Shown here in pieces: positions 43,548-50,023 of a DNA stretch of 64,000 nt. This DNA comes from Georgenia_A wangjunii. Lineage in GTDB: Bacteria; Actinomycetota; Actinomycetes; Actinomycetales; Actinomycetaceae. The translations under genes were made by a program, and so were the position numbers. Positions within the stretch are counted from its first letter, which is position 1. Every line of letters starts with the position of its first letter. The notes under the pieces were generated by a model. The model did not search any database. It saw only the letters and a list, made by a program, of their open reading frames with translations, and had not been told where the DNA came from. The stretch lies in the NCBI RefSeq assembly GCF_036421915.1, contig NZ_JAZGOM010000002.1. One strand, written 5' to 3'.

Positions 43548-44809
43548 GAGCCTTCCACCGCCCCTACGCCCCAGGTGCGCCGCTGCGCTACCCGGTCCCA
43601 GTTGCTGTCGAGGCCGTCGACGAACGCCTCGGCGTTCCGATCGAGGAGGTACTGCTGCAGCAGCGGGCCGAGCGGGATGGCCGGAATGAACTGGTGGTCC
43701 GTGAAGCCCACGATACGTTCCTCCTCGATGTAGTCCCGCACCCCCTCGAGCGCGGGGTCCTCGTTCGCGAGGCCCTCGAGGACGGGTATGGCCACCTGCT
43801 GCTCGGCGTACTCCTGCACGACTTCCGGCCGGAGGAGGTAAGCCAGGAAGCGTTCCACCTCCTGCTGGTGCGGGGTGGTCGCCGAGGCGGCCAGGACGAC
43901 GTCGACGCCGGAGACGAGCGTCGTCTGCGCGGGGTCGTCCGTGGCGGGGAACGCGAAGGAACCAACCGTGAAGCCCGGCTCGAAGGAGCGGATCTGGGGG
44001 ACGGCATAGCTGCCCAGCAGGAGCATCGCGGACTCGCCATCCGCGAAGGCCCGGGTTCCCTCCTGGTATCCGAACGCCGCCGGATCCGGCTGCGTGTACT
44101 CGAACAGGGTCCCCAGCTTCTCGATGGCCTCCAGCCAGCCTTCTCGGAAGGTCGCCTCACCGGCGAACCGCGCCTCGAAGAAGTCCTCCGGCTGCGTCTG
44201 CGCTGTGAGCGGCGCCAACGGTGACTGCGCCGTCCAGGCGTCGGCGAGCATCGCGTAGAACGGCGTGATGCCTCGGGACTCGAAGTACTCCGCGGTCTCG
44301 GTGAGCTCGGACCATGTGGCCGGAACCTCCCGGCCGTGCTCCTCGAACATCTCCACGTTGTACAGGACGCCCGAGGCGTTGGCGGCGAACGGGATCCCGT
44401 CGACCGCTCCGGGTTCGCTCTCGCCGAGCTCCTGGATGACCTCGACGTACACGGGCTGGACGTCCTCGAGAAGGGGACTGCCGGAGAAGTCGTGGAAGAT
44501 CCCGGCCGACGCGAACTCCCCGAACGTGGCGTTGGCATTGAAGGTGAGGACGTCGGGGGGATCCTCCTTGACCAACCGGATCCGCAACGCGGTCTCGGGG
44601 CTCGGCACGTTGTCCACGGTCACGCGGATGTCGGGGTTCTCGGTCTCGAACCGGTCCGCGATGTCGTTGAAGAAGTCCACGGCCTCGGGCTTGAACTGGA
44701 AGAAGACGATCTCTGTCGGTCCGTCAGCGCCGGCGCCGGCGCAGGCAGCCAGTGCGGCGAGCGAGATCGCCAGTGAGGCGACGCCGACGACCCGGACCGG
44801 CCTGCGCAT
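43544..44809 (-). CDS. Sugar-binding lipoprotein of the alpha-galactoside ABC importer
   Basis: A 421-residue extracellular solute-binding protein of family 1. The ATG at 44809 has AGGAGG upstream. The signal peptide ends in the lipobox LAALAACAG with Cys23. The mature part shows EIVFFQFKPEAVDFFNDIADRFE and a C-terminal VERFLAYLLRPEVVQEYAEQ, typical of the family. As first gene of an operon with two permeases and alpha-galactosidase, it is likely to bind raffinose-family sugars or melibiose. A CRP-type palindrome lies about 105 bases upstream. Confidence 0.92.
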   Translation of the reverse strand: MRRPVRVVGVASLAISLAALAACAGAGADGPTEIVFFQFKPEAVDFFNDIADRFETENPDIRVTVDNVPSPETALRIRLVKEDPPDVLTFNANATFGEFASAGIFHDFSGSPLLEDVQPVYVEVIQELGESEPGAVDGIPFAANASGVLYNVEMFEEHGREVPATWSELTETAEYFESRGITPFYAMLADAWTAQSPLAPLTAQTQPEDFFEARFAGEATFREGWLEAIEKLGTLFEYTQPDPAAFGYQEGTRAFADGESAMLLLGSYAVPQIRSFEPGFTVGSFAFPATDDPAQTTLVSGVDVVLAASATTPHQQEVERFLAYLLRPEVVQEYAEQQVAIPVLEGLANEDPALEGVRDYIEEERIVGFTDHQFIPAIPLGPLLQQYLLDRNAEAFVDGLDSNWDRVAQRRTWGVGAVEGS

Positions 44810-44911
44810 CGACGACCTCCTGGAGTCCGTGGCGTGTTCCGCGATGCCCATTGCCGAGGCGTTCTCAGCGGTCGCAACGCTAGCTCCTCGGGCCGTCGCC
44901 CGCACGCCAAA

Positions 44912-44929
44912 GTGTGACGTGCGTCACAC
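44912..44929. promoter_or_regulatory. CRP/GlxR-type operator upstream of the alpha-galactoside operon
   Basis: GTGTGACGTGCGTCACAC is a perfect palindrome around four central bases and contains the full TGTGA-N6-TCACA consensus. It lies about 100 bases before the first gene of the sugar operon, fitting catabolite control by a cAMP-binding CRP-family regulator. The rest of the 343-base gap 44810-45152 holds this site and the tRNA terminator; no gene was seen. Confidence 0.65.
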
Positions 44930-45100
44930 CGTTCGCACGTCGCGCCCGGGGGGGCATCGCACCGGCTGCTGCCACGATCGAGGGCTGCCGTTCACCCTCG
45001 CACGTGGGCAGTCCCGCACGTCGCGAGCTCCGCCGTTCGCAGCGAAGGATTCCGTGCGCCGTTGGGGTACGCGTTGGGTACGAGGGCTCCGGACAAGCAG

Positions 45101-45132
45101 AAGGGCCGCCCGGATCTCTCCGGACGGCCCTT
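45101..45132 (-). terminator. Terminator of the tRNA Gly-Cys-Val cluster
   Basis: AAGGGCCGCCCGGA (45101-45114) pairs with TCCGGACGGCCCTT (45119-45132) with one G-T wobble and a four-base loop. It lies 20 bases beyond the 3' end of the last tRNA on the minus strand. Confidence 0.75.
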
Positions 45133-45152
45133 TCGACCTGCTACTTCTCTGG

Positions 45153-45224
45153 TGGGCGATACTGGGATCGAACCAGTGACCTCTTCCGTGTCAGGGAAGC
45201 GCGCTACCGCTGCGCCAATCGCCC
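45153..45224 (-). tRNA. tRNA-Val (GAC anticodon)
   Basis: 72 bases with the acceptor GGGCGAT/ATCGCCC, discriminator A, T loop GGTTCGATCC and the anticodon arm CTTCC-CTGACAC-GGAAG giving anticodon GAC. CCA is not encoded. Last of three tRNAs on the minus strand. Confidence 0.95.
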
Positions 45225-45247
45225 AAGCCAAACACATACACAAACCG

Positions 45248-45318
45248 AGGTGGCGACGGGATTCGAACCCGTGTATACGGCTTTGCAGGCCGCTGCCTCG
45301 CCTCTCGGCCACGCCACC
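45248..45318 (-). tRNA. tRNA-Cys (GCA anticodon)
   Basis: 71 bases with acceptor GGTGGCG/CGCCACC, discriminator U, T loop GGTTCGAATCC and the anticodon loop CTGCAAA giving GCA. CCA is not encoded. Confidence 0.95.
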
Positions 45319-45354
45319 CTGAGACTGGATGCCCACCGGGTGGTGGTGCCTCCG

Positions 45355-45426
45355 AGCGGACGACGGGATTCGAACCCGCGACCCTCACCTTGGCAAGGTG
45401 ATGCTCTACCACTGAGCCACGTCCGC
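45355..45426 (-). tRNA. tRNA-Gly (GCC anticodon)
   Basis: 72 bases with acceptor GCGGACG/CGTCCGC, T loop GGTTCGAATCC and the anticodon loop TTGCCAA giving GCC. First of the three tRNAs in transcription order. Confidence 0.95.
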
Positions 45427-45468
45427 ATGCATTCGCCCTTCGCTTTCGCTCTTGGCGGTGCGTCCGAA

Positions 45469-45499
45469 ACTCTAGCCGAGGGGAACGGCGAGAGTCCAA
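45469..45499 (-). promoter_or_regulatory. Candidate promoter of the tRNA cluster
   Basis: On the minus strand TTGGAC (45494-45499) and TAGAGT (45469-45474) are separated by 19 bases, longer than ideal. The position about 43 bases upstream of tRNA-Gly is reasonable. Confidence 0.35.
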
Positions 45500-45509
45500 C
45501 TCGTGGGGC

Positions 45510-45515
45510 TAGCGT
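45510..45515 (+). promoter_or_regulatory. -10 box (TAGCGT) of pabB
   Basis: TAGCGT, six bases and then the GTG at 45522; leaderless geometry. It is back to back with the tRNA promoter. Confidence 0.45.
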
Positions 45516-45521
45516 GGCAGT

Positions 45522-46736
45522 GTGACCTCGACAACAGTGGCCCGGGACCCGCACGATCCCGCGGGTTCGACCGCCCAGTTCCCGGGTGTCCGGGCCCGCG
45601 GGGCCGTCCAGAGCGTGGATCTTCGCCGGGACCCGGCTGTGCTGAGGGCCGGTGGGTGGTGGGCCGTGGTCGCCGACTTCGACGGTCCGGCGCGCGCCTG
45701 GCGCTTCGCCGAGGTCGAGCGCGACCCGGCACCGGGCGCGCCCGGCCGGCCCACCGGCACCCGCGACGCCTCCGCACCGCTGCCTCCGTGGTCCGGCCCC
45801 CGCCCCGAGGCGTGGACGACGTCGATGGACCGTGCCGCGTACACGTCGGCGGTGCGGGTCACGCGGGCAGCGATCCGGGAGGGAGAGGTCTACCAGGCGA
45901 ACATCTGCCGCGTGCTCTCCGCGCCGCTGCCCGCCACCGACGCCGAGCCTGACGCCGCCGCCCTCGCCGCTGTCCTCGCGGCGGGCAACCCGGCGCCCTA
46001 CGCCGGCTACGTCCACGTCCCGGCCGCCAGCGGGCACCCCCAGGCGTGGGTCGTGACCGCCTCGCCCGAGCTGTCCCTCTCCGTCGCCGACGGGTTCGTC
46101 ACGTCCGGACCGATCAAGGGCACCGGCCGCACGGCGGCTGACCTCGCCGAGAAGGACCGTGCGGAGAACGTCATGATCACCGACCTCGTGCGCAACGACC
46201 TCCAGCAGGTGTGCGTCCCAGGGAGCGTCGAGGTGCTCGACCTCCTCGCGGTCGAGCACCACCCCGGCCTCGTCCACCTCGTCTCACGTGTACGCGGGCG
46301 CCTCCTCGAGGACGACCCGGCGCGGCTCTGGTCCGGCCTCCTCGCCGCGGCCCACCCGCCGGGCTCGGTCTCCGGTGCGCCGAAGTCGAGCGCGCTCCGG
46401 CTCATCTCCGCGCTCGAGCCGGTCGCCCGCGGCCCGTACTGCGGTGCCGTCGGCTGGATCGACGCGGACGCGGGGCGCGCCGAGCTCGCCGTCGCCATCC
46501 GCACGTTCTGGTGGACGCCGGACTCCGCTGCCGGCCCCGCAGCCCTCCGTTTCGGCACCGGCGCCGGCATCACGTGGGGGAGCGACCCGGAGGAGGAGTG
46601 GGAGGAGACCGAGCTCAAGGCGCGTCGTCTCGTTGGTCTCGCCTCCGGCTCGCCGGTCCCCGGCTCCGGCGCTCGGGCCGGAGAAGCGCGACCGGCGCAC
46701 GCGCCGGCGCCCTTCCGTGCCAGGCTCGGGTCATGA
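45522..46736 (+). CDS. pabB: Aminodeoxychorismate synthase component I (chorismate-binding)
   Basis: Converts chorismate to 4-amino-4-deoxychorismate for folate synthesis with ammonia from a glutaminase partner. The 404-residue protein has the chorismate-binding core: REGEVYQANICRVLSAP, SPELSLSVADGFVTSGPIKGT, MITDLVRNDLQQVCVPGSV, HLVSRVRGRL, HPPGSVSGAPKSSALRLI and a C-terminal GAGITWGSDPEEEWEETELKA. The full N-terminal domain of anthranilate synthase is reduced. No pabA glutaminase is in the window. The start is a GTG preceded by a leaderless-type -10. It overlaps pabC by four bases. Confidence 0.9.
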   Translation: MTSTTVARDPHDPAGSTAQFPGVRARGAVQSVDLRRDPAVLRAGGWWAVVADFDGPARAWRFAEVERDPAPGAPGRPTGTRDASAPLPPWSGPRPEAWTTSMDRAAYTSAVRVTRAAIREGEVYQANICRVLSAPLPATDAEPDAAALAAVLAAGNPAPYAGYVHVPAASGHPQAWVVTASPELSLSVADGFVTSGPIKGTGRTAADLAEKDRAENVMITDLVRNDLQQVCVPGSVEVLDLLAVEHHPGLVHLVSRVRGRLLEDDPARLWSGLLAAAHPPGSVSGAPKSSALRLISALEPVARGPYCGAVGWIDADAGRAELAVAIRTFWWTPDSAAGPAALRFGTGAGITWGSDPEEEWEETELKARRLVGLASGSPVPGSGARAGEARPAHAPAPFRARLGS

Positions 46737-47581
46737 CGACGCTCGTGTGGCACGACGGCGCCCTCCACGGTGCCGACACCCCGCTCCTGTCCGCCCTCGA
46801 CCGCGGCGTGACGGTGGGCGACGGCATCTTCGAGACGTGCGCCGTCGTCGACGGGACGCCCTTCGCCCTCACCCGCCACCTCGACCGGCTCGCCCGCTCT
46901 GCCGCCGGGATGGGCCTGCCGGTCCCCGACGAGGGCCTCGTCCGCGGCGCGGTCGGGGAGGTCGTCGCCGCCCTCGGCCGCGTCGACGGACGCCTGAGGA
47001 TCACGTGGACGGCCGGACCGGGTCCCATGGGCTCAGCGCGCGGCGACGGCGGACCGACGCTCCTCGTCACCGCCTCACCGGCGCCGCCCGTCACCGTGAC
47101 CGGCGCGCCCCCGGCCCGCGTCGTCGTCGTGCCCTGGGTGCGCAACGAGCGCTCCCCGCTCGTCGGCATCAAGTCGACGTCGTACGGGGAGAACGTCCTC
47201 GCCCTCGCCCACGCCCGCGAGCGCGGAGGCACCGAGGCGATCCTCGCCAACTCCCGCGGGGAGCTGTGCGAGGGGGCCGCGTCGAACGTCTTCGTCGAGT
47301 CCGGCGGTGTCCTGCGCACCCCGCCGCTGAGTTCGGGCTGCCTCGCCGGTGTCACCCGCGAGCTCGTCCTCGAGTGGGCGCGCGCCGAGGGCATCCCCGT
47401 GAGCGAGGAGACCCTGCCCCTGTCGGCGCTCCACGACGCCGAGCACGTCGCCATCACGTCGAGCCTGCGCGGCGTGCTGCCCGTGGGCGCCGTCGACGGC
47501 CGCGACCTCGCCCCGGGACCGCTCGCGACCGCCATGAGCGAGGTGTTCAGCCGCCGTCGGGCCGGCGACCTCGACCCGTGA
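46733..47581 (+). CDS. pabC: Aminodeoxychorismate lyase (PLP fold type IV)
   Basis: Releases pyruvate from aminodeoxychorismate to give 4-aminobenzoate for folate. The 282-residue protein belongs to the branched-chain aminotransferase/ADC lyase family: DRGVTVGDGIFETCAVVDG near the N-terminus, the PLP lysine in VGIKSTSYGENVLALAHA, and NSRGELCEGAASNVFVE. ATG overlaps the pabB stop (ATGA). A D-amino acid aminotransferase is an alternative within this fold, but the coupling to pabB supports PabC. Confidence 0.88.
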   Translation: MTTLVWHDGALHGADTPLLSALDRGVTVGDGIFETCAVVDGTPFALTRHLDRLARSAAGMGLPVPDEGLVRGAVGEVVAALGRVDGRLRITWTAGPGPMGSARGDGGPTLLVTASPAPPVTVTGAPPARVVVVPWVRNERSPLVGIKSTSYGENVLALAHARERGGTEAILANSRGELCEGAASNVFVESGGVLRTPPLSSGCLAGVTRELVLEWARAEGIPVSEETLPLSALHDAEHVAITSSLRGVLPVGAVDGRDLAPGPLATAMSEVFSRRRAGDLDP

Positions 47582-47589
47582 CCGAGCCC

Positions 47590-47618
47590 TTGACGGCTGG
47601 GTGTTAGTCACTAACACT
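47590..47618 (+). promoter_or_regulatory. Promoter and palindromic operator of the TetR-ABC operon
   Basis: TTGACG (-35, 47590-47595) and TAACAC (-10, 47612-47617) are 16 bases apart. GTGTTAG-TCA-CTAACAC (47601-47617) is a perfect 17-base palindrome filling the spacer and -10. The GTG start is seven bases after the -10. Autorepression by the TetR protein is expected. Confidence 0.65.
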
Positions 47619-47624
47619 GGGCGC

Positions 47625-48206
47625 GTGGCACGACGGGGAGAGACGCGAGCGGCGCTGCAGTCGGCGGCCCTCGACCTGTTCGAGCACCAGGGGTACGAGG
47701 CCACGACGGTCGAGCAGATCGCCTCCGCGGCCGGCGTCACCGCCATGACGTTCTTCCGCCACTTCTCCACGAAGAGCAGCGCCGTCATGGACGACCCCTA
47801 CGACCCCCTCGTCGGACAGGCCGTCGCCGCGCAGCCGTCGGACCTCTCCCCGCTCGACCGGGCCTGCCGTGGGCTGCTGGCGGCGCTGTCCGAGCTTCCT
47901 GCCGACGAGCGGGGCGACACGCGGCGGCGCGTGCGGGTCATCGCCGCGAGCCCCGCGCTGCGGGGGAAGATGTGGGAGAACAACGAGCGGACGCAGACGG
48001 TCATGGCCGAGGCGCTCGTCGCGACGGGGGCGACGCGGCACGAGGCGCAGGTGGCCGCGGGTGCGTGCCTCGGCGCCGTCGTCGCGTCGCTGCTCGAGTG
48101 GGGCCGTACGGGTGAGCGGGACCTCGGTGACCTCCTCGTGAGCGCGCTGGCACAGCTCTCTCCGGGCGCCGCCCCGGGCGCCGGTGAGGCGGTGCCCCCA
48201 TCATGA
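47625..48206 (+). CDS. TetR family transcriptional regulator
   Basis: A 193-residue regulator. The N-terminal helix-turn-helix spans ALQSAALDLFEHQGYEATTVEQIASAAGVTAMTFFRHFSTKSS (about residues 12-54, TetR pattern). The remainder is an all-helical ligand domain. The GTG at 47625 was preferred to the GTG at 47601 because the latter is inside the operator palindrome. It overlaps the ABC ATPase gene by four bases and probably controls the exporter in response to its substrate. Confidence 0.9.
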   Translation: MARRGETRAALQSAALDLFEHQGYEATTVEQIASAAGVTAMTFFRHFSTKSSAVMDDPYDPLVGQAVAAQPSDLSPLDRACRGLLAALSELPADERGDTRRRVRVIAASPALRGKMWENNERTQTVMAEALVATGATRHEAQVAAGACLGAVVASLLEWGRTGERDLGDLLVSALAQLSPGAAPGAGEAVPPS

Positions 48207-48928
48207 GCGGTCCCGTGCTCGAGCTGCGGGGCGTCACCAAGCACTACCCGGGCGTACCGGCCCTCGTCGGGATCGACCTCGTGGTGCTGCCGGGTCAGAC
48301 CCACGCCGTCGTCGGCCTCAACGGCGCCGGGAAGTCCACGCTCATGCGGGTCCTGCTCGGGATGACGCGACCGACGGCGGGGGAGGGCCGCGTCCGGGGC
48401 CGGTGCGTCCAGGCGATGCGGCCGCGGGACTGGGACGGTGTGGGCTGCCTCGTCGAGGCACCGTTGGCCTATGCCGAGCTGACGGTGGCGCAGAACCTGT
48501 GGGCGGCCGGTCGGCTCTCGGGCCTCGGCGAGGCCGAGGCGCGAGCGGCGGCGCGCCGGGTCGCCGAGGAGCTCGTCCTCACCCCGTGGTGGGAGCGCCG
48601 GGCGCGCACGCTCTCCCTGGGCAACCGGCAGCGGGTCGGGCTGGCGGGGGCGCTCGTCGCGGACCCGTCAGTCATCGTCCTCGACGAGCCGACCAACGGC
48701 CTCGACCCCGCCGGTGTCGTCGTCGTGCGCAACGCCATCCTCGAGCGGGTGCGAGCCGGCGCGGCCGTGCTGGTCTCGAGCCACCACCTCGACGAGGTCG
48801 CCCGTATCGCCGACCAGATCAGCGTCCTCAATGCGGGGCGGGTGATCGGCACGCTCGCCCCGGACGCGGCCGACATCGAGCGACGCTTCTTTGAGCTGGT
48901 CTACGCCGACGTCGAGGGTGCGCGGTGA
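48203..48928 (+). CDS. ABC transporter ATP-binding protein (exporter)
   Basis: A 241-residue ATPase with Walker A GLNGAGKST, the signature LSLGNRQRVGLAGALVAD, Walker B VIVLDEPTNGLDP and the switch VSSHHLDEV. The bacitracin-type (BcrA-like) pattern suggests drug or peptide self-resistance, though this is only by resemblance. Coupled on both sides: ATGA overlap with tetR and GTGA overlap with the permease gene. Its permease partner is frameshifted, so the ATPase may have no functional partner. Confidence 0.9.
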   Translation: MSGPVLELRGVTKHYPGVPALVGIDLVVLPGQTHAVVGLNGAGKSTLMRVLLGMTRPTAGEGRVRGRCVQAMRPRDWDGVGCLVEAPLAYAELTVAQNLWAAGRLSGLGEAEARAAARRVAEELVLTPWWERRARTLSLGNRQRVGLAGALVADPSVIVLDEPTNGLDPAGVVVVRNAILERVRAGAAVLVSSHHLDEVARIADQISVLNAGRVIGTLAPDAADIERRFFELVYADVEGAR

Positions 48929-49697
48929 GCGCGTACCGGGCCGCGCTGGTCGTGGAGTGGATGAAGGTGCGGCGCTCGCCCGTGGGCGGCGTCACGACCG
49001 CCCTCCTCGTCCTCGGTGTCGCGGCGGTCTCCGGCGCCTCGTTCGCCAGCATCGGCGGTGACGGTGTGCTCGCCGCCAAGGCCGAGCTGCTCGGCGGCGG
49101 ACAGGGGTGGACGGGGCTGCTCGGGCTCGCGAGCCAGGTCATGGCAGTCGGCGGCCTCCTCGGTTTCGGCGTCATGGCGGGGTGGCTGTTCGGGCGGGAG
49201 TTCACCGACGGCACCGTGGCCGCCCTCTTCGCCCGGCCTGTCCCGCTGAGTGCCGTCGCGGCCGCGAAGCTCACCGTCTACCTCGGCTGGGCGCTAGGGT
49301 CGCGGGCCTCGTGCTGACGGGCGTGCTCGCCGTCGGTGGCCTCCTCGCCCTTGCGGGCGACGCGAGCCTCAGGTCGACCGCCGCAGCGGGGCCGGCGTTC
49401 AAGCTCGTGGTCGTCACGGTGCTCACGGCGCTCCTGGCGACCCCGTGCGCCCTCGTGGCGACGCTCGCCCGCGGGTACCTCGCCGCCGTCGGGGCGGTGG
49501 TGGCGGTCGTCGTCGTCGCGCAGGTCGCCGTCATGGTCGGCCTTGGCGGCTGGTTCCCTTTCGCCGCCCCCGGCGTCTGGGCGGCCGACGTGGCGGGGGC
49601 CGACGGCGTGGCGGCCGTGCAGCTCACCCTCGCCGTGCCCGTGGCGCTCGTCGCCGGCGCCATGACGGTGCTGGCCTGGCGGCGTCTGGCGCTGTGA
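48925..49697 (+). pseudogene. ABC-2 permease gene with a -1-type frameshift near 49297
   Basis: The first reading frame runs from the GTG at 48925 through LVVEWMKVRRSPVGGV, a membrane segment and KLTVYLGWAL, then hits TGA at 49315-49317 after 130 residues. The rest of a typical permease continues in another frame from about 49298 (VAGLVLTGVLAVGGLLALAG) to 49697, with four more membrane segments. The total is 773 bases, one short of 774, so loss of one G in the GGG run at 49297-49299 explains it. Restored, it would be a 257-residue permease. Either a real inactivating mutation or a base-calling error. Confidence 0.8.
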
Positions 49698-49745
49698 GCG
49701 GCGGTTCACGCGCACCATCGGTGGTGCGTTAGTATCTCTTCCCGC

Positions 49746-49817
49746 GGGCGATTGGCTCAGTGGTAGAGCGCCTCGTTCACACCGAGGAGGTCACTGGTTC
49801 GAACCCAGTATCGCCCA
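49746..49817 (+). tRNA. tRNA-Val (CAC anticodon)
   Basis: 72 bases with acceptor GGGCGAT/ATCGCCC, discriminator A, T loop GGTTCGAACC and anticodon arm CCTCG-TTCACAC-CGAGG giving CAC. Its acceptor and T-arm sequence is nearly identical to the tRNA-Val at 45153. CCA is not encoded (CCA follows the A by chance as CCACCC). Confidence 0.95.
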
Positions 49818-49829
49818 CCACCCGCGAAC

Positions 49830-49860
49830 GGCCCCCGACCCCTCGACGAGGTCGGGGGCC
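49830..49860 (+). terminator. Terminator downstream of tRNA-Val
   Basis: GGCCCCCGACC (49830-49840) and GGTCGGGGGCC (49850-49860) are perfectly complementary around a nine-base loop. The rest of the gap to 50023 shows nothing recognised and no strong promoter. Confidence 0.8.
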
Positions 49861-50023
49861 GTCGGCGTCTCCGGCGCCGTGCGCCCGCGGCACGGAGGCT
49901 GCCCGGAAGGGCACGCGGCCGTGCCCTTCCGTCCTGCGTCCGGCGCTTCATCCTGCGGGTGACCGGTGCGATCGTCGGACGGTGGAGCCGGCTGCACGCG
50001 GTCAACGTGACGTCGCACGCGCA

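Noticed and set aside
44992..45525. Open frames across the tRNA cluster on both strands
   Set aside because: They overlap three well-formed tRNAs and translate tRNA sequence.
49290..49317. Programmed frameshifting in the ABC permease gene
   Set aside because: No slippery heptamer or downstream stimulatory structure was recognised; a simple one-base loss explains the break.
49760..50023. Upstream extension of the toxin-like frame into tRNA-Val
   Set aside because: The frame begins inside the tRNA and crosses its terminator, so the extension is not a realistic protein start.
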